Notes under the pieces: generated by a model
Told to the model about the DNA's origin: nothing
Databases searched by the model: none
The model's input: the letters and a program-made list of their open reading frames with translations, nothing else
Made by a program: the position numbers and the translations under genes
Assembly: GCA_022510955.1 (NCBI GenBank)
Contig: JAFLSM010000014.1
Location: forward strand, 1-51,602
Direction: 5' to 3'
Length of the DNA stretch: 51,602 nucleotides
From: Ruminococcus sp.
GTDB lineage: Bacteria; Bacillota; Clostridia; Oscillospirales; Acutalibacteraceae
Shown: in pieces, positions 41,417-50,330 of the stretch
How the letters are laid out: each line of letters starts with the position of its first letter
Numbering within the stretch: position 1 is the stretch's first letter

Positions 41417-43246
41417 TTACTCGACTGTAACAGATTTTGCAAGGTTCTTAGGCTTGTCGGGGTCAATGCCACGGTTTACCGATGTATAATATGCCAAAAG
41501 CTGTAACGGCACAACTGCGGTAATCGGCATAAGCATTTCGTCTGAATGAGGAATCTCAACAACATAATCTGCAATGCCCTCTTTAAGCTCTCTTGCACAA
41601 GCATCCGTGCAAACAAGAATAACCTTTGCACCTCTTGACTTAACTTCAACAATATTGCTGATGGTTTTAGGAATAATATCAGTCTGTGTTGCAACAGCAA
41701 TTACAGGCATTCCATCATCAATAAGTGAAATTGTGCCGTGCTTAAGCTCACCTGCCGCATAGCTTTCGGAATGAATATAAGAAACCTCCTTAAGCTTAAG
41801 CGAACCCTCCATTGAGAGCGCATAATCAAGACCTCTGCCAATATACAGCAAACTCTCGGCGGCTACAAGCTTTGTTGCAATATACTTGCATTTTTCTTCA
41901 CAATTATCAATTACATACTGCACTGCCTCAGGCATTTTCATAAGTGCAGAAATTAACCTTTCAATCTCTGCTTTTCCAACTGTGCCCTTTGCAAGCGCCA
42001 ATTCAAAAGCAAAGAGATACATCACGGAAAGCTGTGTGATATATGCCTTTGTTGAGGCAACAGAAATCTCGGGACCTGCAAGTGTGTAAATCAGCATATC
42101 AGCCTCACGGGCAATCGAGCTTCCCTTAGCGTTTACAATAGCAAGCGTAGTTGCCCCCTTCTGCTTTGCAAGACGCATTGCTGCAAGGCTGTCGGCTGTT
42201 TCACCAGACTGAGAAATAATAATAACAAGGTCGCCTTCTGAAATAATAGGATTTCTGTAACGGAACTCTGAAGCGATGTCAACTGATACAGGAACTCTTG
42301 ATAAGTCCTCGATAACATATTTTCCAACCATGCCTGCGTGCATAGCAGTTCCGCAGGCAACTATTGTAATATTCTTAAAATCTTTTAATTTTTCCGGTGT
42401 AATGCCGTTTTCCTCAAGGTATGGAAGACCGTCCTTAATTCTCGGCATAATTGTTGTTCTGATAGCTGTCGGCTGTTCATTGATTTCCTTAATCATAAAG
42501 TGAGGATAACCGCCCTTTTCAGCAGCCTCTTCATCCCAATCAGCAGTTTTAAGCTCTTTTTCTATCGGCTGTAAATATTCATTTACAAACGATACGCCGT
42601 CTACTGTAAGAGTTGCAATTTCATTGTGTTCAAGCAAATAATAATCTCTTGTATATTTTAAGATTGCAGGAACATCAGATGCAATAAAGCTTTCGCCCTT
42701 TGCCACGCCGACAATCAGCGGACTCTCTCTTCTAACCGCAAAAATTCTGTCAGGAAAATCCTTAAACATAATTCCAAGTGCAAACGAACCCTTAAGGTCA
42801 GCCATACACTCATCAATCGTCTTGACAGGGTCACCGTTGTAACGGTAATCCAAAAGCTGTGCCACAACTTCTGTATCTGTTTCACTCAGGAAAGTTCTGC
42901 CCTGTGCAGTCAAAAATTCCTTGAGCTCAATATAGTTCTCTATAATACCGTTATGTACGATAGTAACTCTTGAACCGCTGTGCGGATGAGAATTAATATC
43001 TGACGGTTCTCCGTGCGTTGCCCAGCGTGTGTGACCGATACCAATGTTACCGCTTGGCTTGCCAACCTCTTTGAGCTTATTCCTAAGGTCGTCAAGCTTG
43101 CCCTTTGTCTTTACAATTTCAATTTCATTATCTGAAAACACAGCAATTCCTGCCGAATCATATCCTCTGTATTCAAGCTTTGAGAGTGCGTCAACAAGCA
43201 CCTCATTGCAATCCTTGGGGCCAACATATCCTACGATACCGCACAT
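41417..43246 (-). CDS. glmS: Glutamine-fructose-6-phosphate aminotransferase (isomerizing)
   Basis: 609 residues: an N-terminal Ntn glutaminase (Cys2 in MCGIVGYVG, then 'GIGHTRWATHGEPSDINSHP') and two SIS sugar-isomerase domains, ending with the conserved DKPKNLAKSVTVE. It makes glucosamine-6-phosphate for peptidoglycan and other amino sugars. The gap to the preceding dehydratase gene is only 47 nt, so a glmS ribozyme, which needs more space, is not present here. It likely shares the upstream gene's transcript. Confidence 0.97.
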   Translation of the reverse strand: MCGIVGYVGPKDCNEVLVDALSKLEYRGYDSAGIAVFSDNEIEIVKTKGKLDDLRNKLKEVGKPSGNIGIGHTRWATHGEPSDINSHPHSGSRVTIVHNGIIENYIELKEFLTAQGRTFLSETDTEVVAQLLDYRYNGDPVKTIDECMADLKGSFALGIMFKDFPDRIFAVRRESPLIVGVAKGESFIASDVPAILKYTRDYYLLEHNEIATLTVDGVSFVNEYLQPIEKELKTADWDEEAAEKGGYPHFMIKEINEQPTAIRTTIMPRIKDGLPYLEENGITPEKLKDFKNITIVACGTAMHAGMVGKYVIEDLSRVPVSVDIASEFRYRNPIISEGDLVIIISQSGETADSLAAMRLAKQKGATTLAIVNAKGSSIAREADMLIYTLAGPEISVASTKAYITQLSVMYLFAFELALAKGTVGKAEIERLISALMKMPEAVQYVIDNCEEKCKYIATKLVAAESLLYIGRGLDYALSMEGSLKLKEVSYIHSESYAAGELKHGTISLIDDGMPVIAVATQTDIIPKTISNIVEVKSRGAKVILVCTDACARELKEGIADYVVEIPHSDEMLMPITAVVPLQLLAYYTSVNRGIDPDKPKNLAKSVTVE

Positions 43247-43293
43247 AGTAAATTTCTCCTTTTTAAAAGTTGTCTATCTCGATTAAACGTTGC

Positions 43294-45165
43294 CTAATTT
43301 TTCTGATGCTTAAATGTAGGCACCAAATCACTCAAAATCTCAACAGTCTTTTCACTGTCGTTTGAATCTGCCGCCTTGCGTAAACTTTTCAGCTTTGAAA
43401 GCATATCATCAGCATCTATATTAATTTGATTTCCTATAAATATCTTCTTATTCGCTGTTGATTTAAGTCCTTCTTCATCCATCAGAAGTTCTTCAAACAG
43501 TTTTTCTCCCGGACGCAAACCCGTAAACACAATCTTTACATCCTTATACGGAATTTTACCGTACATTCTAATAAGGTTTTCGGCAAGTGTTGTAATCTTG
43601 ACAGGGGCACCCATATCAAGCACAAAAATCTCGCCGCCCTTTGCCATTGCACCAGCCTCAAGCACAAGGGACACTGCCTCGGGAATTGTCATAAAATAAC
43701 GGATTATGTCGGGATGAGTTACAGTAATATCCGCACCCGTTTCAATCTGACGGCGGAAAAGCGGAATTACCGAGCCGTTTGAGCCAAGCACATTGCCAAA
43801 ACGGGTTGTTACAAATTCAGTATGACTGCCGGCTTGTGCCTTATACTGAATAATCATTTCGCAAGCACGCTTTGTAGCCCCCATGACATTTGTAGGATTA
43901 ACAGCCTTGTCGGTCGAAATCATAACAAACTTGTCAACACCGTAAAACTCTGCAAGAGTAGCCACATTGAAAGTGCCGAAAATGTTGTTCTTTACAGCCT
44001 CTTCGGGTACTGTTTCCATAAGCGGAACATGCTTGTGAGCAGCTGCATGAAAAACTAACTGAGGACGATAAATGCTAAAAATCTTATCCATCTTGTCGTA
44101 ATCCCTAACTGATGAGATTATAGTAACAAGATTAAGCTTTGTACCGTACTTAAGTACTAATTCCTGTTGTATATCATATGCGTTATTTTCATAAATGTCA
44201 ACAATAATTACCTGCTTTGGCTCATACTTTGCAATCTGACGCACAAGCTCACTGCCGATAGATCCGCCGCCGCCGGTAACCATGCACACCTTACCAGAAA
44301 TCAGATTTCTGATTTCTTCCGTATTAAATTCAATCGGCTTTCTGCCAAGTAAATCTTCAATTCTGATTTCCTTAGCCTGCGAAATTAAAGGCTTGTTCTT
44401 GTCATCAAATAAAATCTCACTAATGTAAGGAATAACCTTAATTTTACACTCTGTTGTAGAGCAATAGTCAAGGATTTTTCTTTTTTCTTCCTCTTCACAA
44501 GACGGAAGAGCCACAATAATATTTGTAATGCGGTAATCAGCACAAATTCGTGGAATTTCAGGACAAGTACCTTTAATTTCTATGCCGTTTATTTTTGTAT
44601 GAAGTTTTGAAATATCATCATCAGCAAAACATATCGGCAAAATATTTCGTGACGGATTATTATCGTCATAACGGGAATTCAAGATTTCCTGCAAAATTAT
44701 TTGTCCCGCTCTGCCTGCACCGACAATCAGAGTGCGTTCTAAATTACCCTCTGCCCTTCCTGCGTTTGTGAGGTTTAAAAAAGTTTTTCTGAAAATAAAT
44801 CTAAACAGGCATACTCCGACAGTTGAAATTAAAAAATAGGTAATCAAAAATACTATATTCTGCCTTACGCCTAATATCATCATAATAACTTCTGCAAAGG
44901 CAAAGCCCAAACCCATTGCCAATACGCAAAACACATAGTCCTTAATATTAAAGTTCCGCCAAAGTCTTGTGTAAGCACCAAGCATAAACATCATAAAAGA
45001 ACACATAATTAAATTGATAACAACAGCATAGAGCAAAACTTTGTTTCCGAAGACTAAAGAATGAGATATAACAGATAATATATAATTTGAAACTATGCCA
45101 CTGATGATAATTATAAAAACATCGGCAATAGCAAGTACAAGTTTGCGATAATTAAATTTTTGCAT
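43294..45165 (-). CDS. Membrane-bound UDP-sugar 4,6-dehydratase (PglF/CapD/WbpM type)
   Basis: A 623-residue protein with four N-terminal membrane helices, a middle NAD-binding-like domain (TLIVGAGRAGQIILQEILNS) and a C-terminal SDR domain with VTGGGGSIGSELVRQI. The catalytic segment STDKAVNPTNVMGATKR has Met where classical SDRs have Tyr, as in PglF/WbpM UDP-GlcNAc C6 dehydratases. It converts UDP-GlcNAc to a 4-keto-6-deoxy sugar for glycan or glycoprotein synthesis. glmS directly downstream supplies the precursor pathway; a DegT aminotransferase at 50331 could use such a product. The ATG is 13 nt from GGAG. Confidence 0.88.
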   Translation of the reverse strand: MQKFNYRKLVLAIADVFIIIISGIVSNYILSVISHSLVFGNKVLLYAVVINLIMCSFMMFMLGAYTRLWRNFNIKDYVFCVLAMGLGFAFAEVIMMILGVRQNIVFLITYFLISTVGVCLFRFIFRKTFLNLTNAGRAEGNLERTLIVGAGRAGQIILQEILNSRYDDNNPSRNILPICFADDDISKLHTKINGIEIKGTCPEIPRICADYRITNIIVALPSCEEEEKRKILDYCSTTECKIKVIPYISEILFDDKNKPLISQAKEIRIEDLLGRKPIEFNTEEIRNLISGKVCMVTGGGGSIGSELVRQIAKYEPKQVIIVDIYENNAYDIQQELVLKYGTKLNLVTIISSVRDYDKMDKIFSIYRPQLVFHAAAHKHVPLMETVPEEAVKNNIFGTFNVATLAEFYGVDKFVMISTDKAVNPTNVMGATKRACEMIIQYKAQAGSHTEFVTTRFGNVLGSNGSVIPLFRRQIETGADITVTHPDIIRYFMTIPEAVSLVLEAGAMAKGGEIFVLDMGAPVKITTLAENLIRMYGKIPYKDVKIVFTGLRPGEKLFEELLMDEEGLKSTANKKIFIGNQINIDADDMLSKLKSLRKAADSNDSEKTVEILSDLVPTFKHQKN

Positions 45166-45364
45166 ATACCCGACACTTCTCCTTAGAGTATAAATAAGCA
45201 CAATAACTTCTAAATTATTCCAAAAAATAACACCAAATGTATTTTAACAAACATTTATTAGTATTATTGCTAAAATGCATCATAATAGAATATATCATTA
45301 CATAATATATTTAAAAAAATTATACCACAAAACAATACTTTTATCAATAAAAATTATTTTTTGG

Positions 45365-45542
45365 ACGCTTCATAAGTTAATTTGAATATGTAGCATTGCG
45401 ACCCGAAGATTTACTTAGCCTGTTTGGTAAGCATCATAATTCACTATCAAAGCTTGAATAGTGATTATGGATTATTACCGAACAACGAAAGTACTCCTTC
45501 GGGTCGAAAAAAGTTACATATTTAAGCTAACTTATGAAGCGT
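45365..45542. repeat. Long-hairpin repeat family, complete 178-bp copy
   Basis: This copy is an almost continuous imperfect inverted repeat. The ends ACGCTTCATAAGTTA and TAACTTATGAAGCGT are exact inverses. CCCGAAGATTTACTT pairs with AAGTACTCCTTCGGG. The centre ATAATTCACTAT pairs with ATAGTGATTAT around CAAAGCTTGA. It lies in the 390-base gap between metH and the dehydratase gene; the rest of that gap is AT-rich with no coding sequence. A transcript across it would fold into a single long hairpin. Confidence 0.8.
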
Positions 45543-45555
45543 ATTAAAAAAACTG

Positions 45556-47946
45556 TTATCCCAAAATTAGTTTTGCAGTATCCACGCTTTCCTTTGCGTC
45601 CTTGCAGTAATAGTCTGCTCCAATCTTCATTGCATATTCCTTTGTAAGCACCGCTCCGCCTACAAATACAACGCATTTACTGCTGCCGTCCTCATTTTGC
45701 AGTTCTTTTGTTTCTCTTACAAGCTTAATAGTATCCTCCATACTCTTAAGTGTGGTTGTCATAAGAGCAGACAGACCTATCATTTTAATATTCTGCTCAA
45801 CCGCTGTGTCAACAATCAGTTGAGGGTCAACATCTCTGCCCAAATCAACAACAGTGTAACCGTAGTTGTCAAGCAGTACCTTGACTATATTTTTACCGAT
45901 ATCGTGAATGTCACCCTTTACGGTTGCAAGAATAATTTTGCCCTTGCTCACTGAATCTCCGTTTGTCTTTGAAAGATGAGCCTTGATGACCTCAAAGCAC
46001 TCCTGTGCAGTATTTGCACTTTGAATAAGCTGAGGCAGAAAAATCTTGTTCTTCTCAAAGTCCTCGCCCACCTTATCAAGTGCAGGAATCAGCATTTCAT
46101 TGACAATCTTCATAGCGTCAGTATTTTCATCAAGCAGTTTTCTTGTAACAGTCGCACCCTCTGACTTAAGTCCGCTGTAAACTGCTGTAAAAATATCAAT
46201 ATCAGAGTCAGCCGATTTTTTTACAGGCTGACTTGGAGCTGAGTCGTTATATGCATTGATAAACTCAATCGAATTTTTGTCAATATTTGCAAGCACTCTG
46301 TATGCACGCACGGCACCCGTTATAGAGTCAATGTTAGGATTAACAATCGGCAGGTCAAGTCCCTGTTCAAGTGCCATAGTAAGAAAAGTTCTTGTTACAA
46401 GCTCACGGTTAGGCAAACCAAACGAAATGTTTGAAACACCAAGGCAGGTTTTACAGCCAAGCTCAGTTTTTACTCTGTGCAGAGCATTAAGAGTTTCTCT
46501 GCAAGCCTCCTGCTCGGCAGAAACCGTAAGAGTAAGACAGTCAATATAAACATCCCGTCTGTCAATGCCAATAGCCTCTGCACGTTCAACAATTCGCTTT
46601 GCAATCGCAAATCTTCCGTCTGCGCTCTTTGGAATTCCTCCCTCATCAAGAGTAAGACCTACAACCGAAGCGCCGTACTTTTTAACAAGCGGTAACACCG
46701 CATTAAGGCTTGCTTCCTCACCGTTTACAGAGTTCACAATCGGTTTTCCGTTGTAGTGGCGAAGTCCTGCTTCAAGCACATCAGGTTTTGTTGAGTCAAT
46801 CTGCAACGGTGCGTCACATACGCTCTGAATTGCCTTTAAAACACGCACCATCATCAGCTTTTCATCAATTTCGGGATGACCGACATTGACATCCAAAATC
46901 TCTGCACCACCGCTGACCTGACTTAGTGCCTGTGTCAGAATGTAATCAATATTATTATCAACAAGTGCCTGCTTAAAAAGTTTTTTACCCGTCGGATTGA
47001 TTCTTTCACCGATAATTCGAGGGCCGTTAATTTCAACGATTGTACTTGCACTACACACTGTTGTATCAACGCTTTTTTTCTGAGGCTGATATTTATTTTC
47101 TTCGGTCATTTTTCTGACCTTTTCAATATACTCGGGTGTTGTACCGCAACAACCGCCGATAATTTTAACTCCGTATTTCAGAAGTTTCTGCACACTCTCG
47201 GCAAAATCATCAGGAAAAACATCATATTCGTTGCTGCTTGGATCAGGCAAACCTGCATTAGCCTTGATAACAAGCGGAAGCTCGGTATACCTTGACATTT
47301 CGGCAATAATAGGCTCAAGCTCGGCAGGTCCGAGTGAGCAGTTTACGCCGACAGCATCAACTCCCAAGCCCGTAAGTGTTACAGCCGCACAGGCAGGCAA
47401 AACACCTGTAAAGGTTCTGCCGCTTGCCTCAAACGACATTGTGGTAATAATAGGCTTGTCGCTGTTTTCCTTTGCCGCAAGAACCGCCGCCTTAAGTTCA
47501 AACAAATCAGTCATTGTTTCAAAAACAATCAAATCGGCGTCCTTACCGGCAATAATCTGCTGTTTATAATAATCATAAGCCTGTTCAAAGGTCATAGCAC
47601 CCGCAGGCTCCATAAGCTGACCGATTGGGCCCAAATCAAGCGCCACAAGCGCACCCGTACCTTTAACAGCCTCTTTTGCATTGCTCACGCCTGCTCCGAT
47701 AATCTCCTCAACAGTATATCCGCTCTCTTTAAGCTTATAGGCATTTGCACCAAAGGTATTGGCATATACAACATCAGCTCCTGCCTGAACATAAGCTCTG
47801 TGGAACGATTCAATAAGCTTAGGGTGAGTTATATTCAGGGTTTCCGGAACAGAGTCATACTCCACACCACTTTTTTGAATGAGCGTACCCATTGCGCCGT
47901 CCAAAAGCACAAATTCTTTATTTTTCAAAAGTTGTCTAAAATCCAC
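45556..47946 (-). CDS. metH: B12-dependent methionine synthase without activation domain
   Basis: 796 residues: an N-terminal homocysteine-binding barrel (FVLLDGAMGTLIQKSG; zinc Cys in VNCSLGP and GGCCGTTPEYI), a pterin-binding barrel beginning at GPRIIGERINPTGKK, and cobalamin cap and Rossmann domains with KGDIHDIGKNI near residue 681, whose His is the lower cobalt ligand. It ends there; the SAM-dependent reactivation domain is a separate gene upstream. The GTG at 47946, overlapping that gene by 11 bases, is chosen from the family start and an AAGGA upstream; a longer frame to 48021 runs into the neighbour. Confidence 0.9.
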   Translation of the reverse strand: MDFRQLLKNKEFVLLDGAMGTLIQKSGVEYDSVPETLNITHPKLIESFHRAYVQAGADVVYANTFGANAYKLKESGYTVEEIIGAGVSNAKEAVKGTGALVALDLGPIGQLMEPAGAMTFEQAYDYYKQQIIAGKDADLIVFETMTDLFELKAAVLAAKENSDKPIITTMSFEASGRTFTGVLPACAAVTLTGLGVDAVGVNCSLGPAELEPIIAEMSRYTELPLVIKANAGLPDPSSNEYDVFPDDFAESVQKLLKYGVKIIGGCCGTTPEYIEKVRKMTEENKYQPQKKSVDTTVCSASTIVEINGPRIIGERINPTGKKLFKQALVDNNIDYILTQALSQVSGGAEILDVNVGHPEIDEKLMMVRVLKAIQSVCDAPLQIDSTKPDVLEAGLRHYNGKPIVNSVNGEEASLNAVLPLVKKYGASVVGLTLDEGGIPKSADGRFAIAKRIVERAEAIGIDRRDVYIDCLTLTVSAEQEACRETLNALHRVKTELGCKTCLGVSNISFGLPNRELVTRTFLTMALEQGLDLPIVNPNIDSITGAVRAYRVLANIDKNSIEFINAYNDSAPSQPVKKSADSDIDIFTAVYSGLKSEGATVTRKLLDENTDAMKIVNEMLIPALDKVGEDFEKNKIFLPQLIQSANTAQECFEVIKAHLSKTNGDSVSKGKIILATVKGDIHDIGKNIVKVLLDNYGYTVVDLGRDVDPQLIVDTAVEQNIKMIGLSALMTTTLKSMEDTIKLVRETKELQNEDGSSKCVVFVGGAVLTKEYAMKIGADYYCKDAKESVDTAKLILG

Positions 47947-48580
47947 AGTGTTCACCGTTCCTTCTGTATTTGCACTTTCCACGCATATTGCAGATTGCAC
48001 AGCCTCGCTTTTTCTTTTCAATCGGATTTTTTGAAATTCCCATAACTGCCGTAACCGACTTTGACGGCATCAGCAAAAAGTTGTCGTTTGTAGTAAGTCC
48101 TATCTTGCGTGGAGCATCAAGCATACGCAAAAAATCCTGTTGAAGTGACAGAGGATAGTCCCCGTAGCCGGGACTAAATCTGAATGTCATATAACAGCCG
48201 TCATATTTTTCTGCAATAATTTCATCAACCTTATTACACACCTGTTCAATGGCAACGCTTGAAAAGCTGTCAAGCACCACTGCCTTTGCCATATCGGAAA
48301 TCTGGCTGATACGAATCAGTTTGTCAATATCTGCACCCAGAGTTGCACACATCAGAATTGCCTTTTCGCACCCCTCAAGGTGATTTACAATGTCGTTTCC
48401 GCCCATAATTGCATCACACGGCAAATCAAGCTCAATATATCGAAACTTTGGTGAAGCTTTTTCTAAAACCTCTTTTTCGCATTCACTCATCAAGCTTTCC
48501 ATCTGTTCATTCATTTGTATTCCTGCACCGCCAAGGTAACGAACAGCCTCGTTGCGGTTGAGTTTTTCAAGTGTTATCAT
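47936..48580 (-). CDS. Stand-alone MetH reactivation-domain protein
   Basis: A 214-residue protein corresponding to the C-terminal AdoMet-binding activation domain of MetH. RFSPGYGDYPLSLQ (near 133-146) is the RxxxGYG SAM-binding motif. Such separate forms reductively methylate cob(II)alamin in a partner MetH. The C-terminus is Cys-rich (GCAICNMRGKCKY then CGF), a possible metal or redox site not found in E. coli MetH. The ATG overlaps the metF stop by four bases, and its own end overlaps metH, so the three are one translation-coupled operon. Confidence 0.85.
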   Translation of the reverse strand: MITLEKLNRNEAVRYLGGAGIQMNEQMESLMSECEKEVLEKASPKFRYIELDLPCDAIMGGNDIVNHLEGCEKAILMCATLGADIDKLIRISQISDMAKAVVLDSFSSVAIEQVCNKVDEIIAEKYDGCYMTFRFSPGYGDYPLSLQQDFLRMLDAPRKIGLTTNDNFLLMPSKSVTAVMGISKNPIEKKKRGCAICNMRGKCKYRRNGEHCGF

Positions 48581-49452
48581 AACAAATTAGCCACTGCCTC
48601 TGTAATCTTTCCTGCTATATAAGGATTATTCATTGTATAAAGGTGAATACCATCAACTCCGTTTGCAATCAAGTCGATAATCTGCTCAATCGCATAGGCA
48701 ATGCCTGCATCTCTCAAGGCCTCAGGCTTGTTCTCGTACTTTTGCAAAATCTTTGAAAACTTTGCAGGCAAACTTGCACCGCTCATTGACACCATTCTTG
48801 TAATCTGATTTTTGTTTGTAATAGGCATAATTCCTGCCTCTATCGGCACATCAATTCGTGCAATCTTTGCTCTTTCAATAAAGCGGTAATATACATTGTT
48901 GTCAAAGAAAAGCTGACTTATAAGATGAGATGCACCTGCGTCTACCTTTTTCTTCAGGTTAAGAATATCCTCAATCTCGTTTTCAGCCTCACCGTGCACC
49001 TCGGGATAACAACCTCCGCCAATGTCAAAAAACTCACGGTATTCGTCAACTCTCTCAATATATTCGCATAAATCACTCGCATATCTAAAGTCGTGCTTCG
49101 GCTCAGCGCCCTCAACATAATCTCCCCTGAGTGCAAGGATGTTTTCGATTCCGTTTGCCTTTAAATCAGCAAGATTTGAATCGATGTCCGCTTTTGTGCT
49201 GTTTACGCAGGTAAGGTGAGCCACAGATTCAACACCAAAATCATACTTGATTTTTGATGCAATCTCGCAGGTACGACTGTGACCTACCGTACCGCCTGCA
49301 CCGTAGGTTACGCTGATAAAATCAGGCTTTAAGGCACAAAGCTCCTCCATTTTGCTGTAAACCGATTCAATCGGTGAGTCTTTTTTCGGAGGAAAAACCT
49401 CAAAAGAAAAAACTGTCTTTTCATTATCCTTAAACAAATTTGCAATTTTCAT
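48577..49452 (-). CDS. metF: 5,10-methylenetetrahydrofolate reductase
   Basis: 291 residues of the MTHFR TIM barrel. It binds FAD and makes 5-methyl-THF for MetH. Motifs include VFSFEVFPPKKDSP, FISVTYGAGGT, ILALRGDYV and ASHLISQLFFDNNVYY. It is first gene of the methionine operon. It has no strong binding site in the short space before its ATG, where a repeat copy begins within 12 bases. No SAM riboswitch or T-box can be seen upstream. Confidence 0.93.
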   Translation of the reverse strand: MKIANLFKDNEKTVFSFEVFPPKKDSPIESVYSKMEELCALKPDFISVTYGAGGTVGHSRTCEIASKIKYDFGVESVAHLTCVNSTKADIDSNLADLKANGIENILALRGDYVEGAEPKHDFRYASDLCEYIERVDEYREFFDIGGGCYPEVHGEAENEIEDILNLKKKVDAGASHLISQLFFDNNVYYRFIERAKIARIDVPIEAGIMPITNKNQITRMVSMSGASLPAKFSKILQKYENKPEALRDAGIAYAIEQIIDLIANGVDGIHLYTMNNPYIAGKITEAVANLL

Positions 49453-49463
49453 ATTTTTTAACT

Positions 49464-49638
49464 CCGCTTCATAAGTTGGTTTTAGTATGTAACTGTTGCG
49501 ACCCGAAGGTATACTTCGTCGGTATGGTAAACATCATAATTCACCATTTGACGTTTTATTAGTGATTAATAGAGCGACCACTGTCGCCCCGAAGATTAAC
49601 TTCGGTTGTATGATAAACATCATAGTTCACTTTTAAAG
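49464..49638. repeat. Long-hairpin repeat family, copy upstream of metF
   Basis: The left end GCTTCATAAGTTGGTTTTAG starts 12 bases upstream of the metF start codon. It continues with CCCGAAGGTATACTTCG, the hairpin GCGACCACTGTCGC (49574-49587) and a perfect CCGAAGATTAACTTCGG hairpin. The right terminal part is missing. It occupies the first half of a 470-base gap before spoIIID; the second half is AT-rich and holds only the spoIIID promoter candidate. Confidence 0.7.
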
Positions 49639-49869
49639 GTAATCTAAATAATTATTATTTTAGTAAATTGTAAATTATTAATTGCTTTTAATTAACTTAT
49701 TCTACCATAAAATAGTAAGCATTACAACACAAAAACCTTAAAATACAAATAATTCCTATAATTTAAATAGGTTTAATGTTAATTATAGCTCATCTTTAAT
49801 GCGTAATTACCCAATACGAAGAAATTCTCCGTTATTTCTGTAACGAAAATCAACGCTCCTGCCAATAAA

Positions 49870-49898
49870 GCATAATGCCCAAATGAGTCGCATATAAA
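49870..49898 (+). promoter_or_regulatory. Candidate sigma-E-type promoter of spoIIID
   Basis: GCATAAT, 14-nt spacer, CATATAAA, resembling the sigma-E pattern (GHATATT, N14, CATACAHT). In B. subtilis spoIIID is transcribed by sigma-E in the mother cell. No sigma-A promoter of similar quality is seen here. Confidence 0.4.
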
Positions 49899-49925
49899 TT
49901 AGCAAGAATGACAGGAGGGCTTTAT

Positions 49926-50204
49926 GTGAAAGGCGTAGTGGAAGAACGCGCAGCAATGCTGGGCGAGTACATAATAGAAAGCAAGGCCACCGTACGGTCA
50001 GCCGCCAAGAAATTCGGCGTAAGCAAAAGTACGGTTCATAAGGATGTCAGTCAGAGGCTAAGGATACTTAACCCTGCATTGTATCGAGAGGTACGGCAGG
50101 TGCTTGATATGAACAAAAGCGAAAGGCATATTCGAGGCGGTATGGCTACAAAAAACAAATATCTCAAGGAAAAGCAGATTAAAAATCACACAGACTGCGA
50201 ATAA
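49926..50204 (+). CDS. spoIIID: Sporulation transcription factor SpoIIID
   Basis: 92 residues, small helix-turn-helix DNA-binding protein that works in the mother cell during sporulation. The family core KATVRSAAKKFGVSKSTVHK is the HTH, followed by VSQRLRILNPALYREVRQVL and a basic tail, KNKYLKEKQ. The start is GTG, with AGGAGG seven bases upstream; an ATG at 49908 lies ahead of the binding site and is rejected. Its presence shows the organism belongs to a spore-forming lineage. Confidence 0.93.
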   Translation: MKGVVEERAAMLGEYIIESKATVRSAAKKFGVSKSTVHKDVSQRLRILNPALYREVRQVLDMNKSERHIRGGMATKNKYLKEKQIKNHTDCE

Positions 50205-50237
50205 GATGACAATCATATAATAATTTCGCACCAAATC

Positions 50238-50266
50238 TTTACATTTGAAATCTCTTGATGTATAAT
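50238..50266 (+). promoter_or_regulatory. Promoter of the DegT-family aminotransferase gene
   Basis: TTTACA, 17-nt spacer, TATAAT; predicted start near 50273. Confidence 0.65.
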
Positions 50267-50330
50267 TTAGAATAGTTATCTATGCAAATTTCGATTTTTA
50301 TCTATATTTGCATATCAAGGAGATTTTAAA

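Noticed and set aside
43247-43293. Possible glmS ribozyme upstream of glmS
   Set aside because: Only 47 nt separate glmS from the preceding gene, too little for the known ribozyme, and no matching core is visible.
45365-45542. Ordinary intrinsic terminator
   Set aside because: Although hairpin-forming, neither end is followed by a T-run in the proper direction and the arms are far longer than a terminator stem.
49453-49925. SAM riboswitch or T-box before metF
   Set aside because: The upstream sequence is a copy of the long-hairpin repeat; no SAM-I core, T-box sequence or terminator/antiterminator pair is seen.
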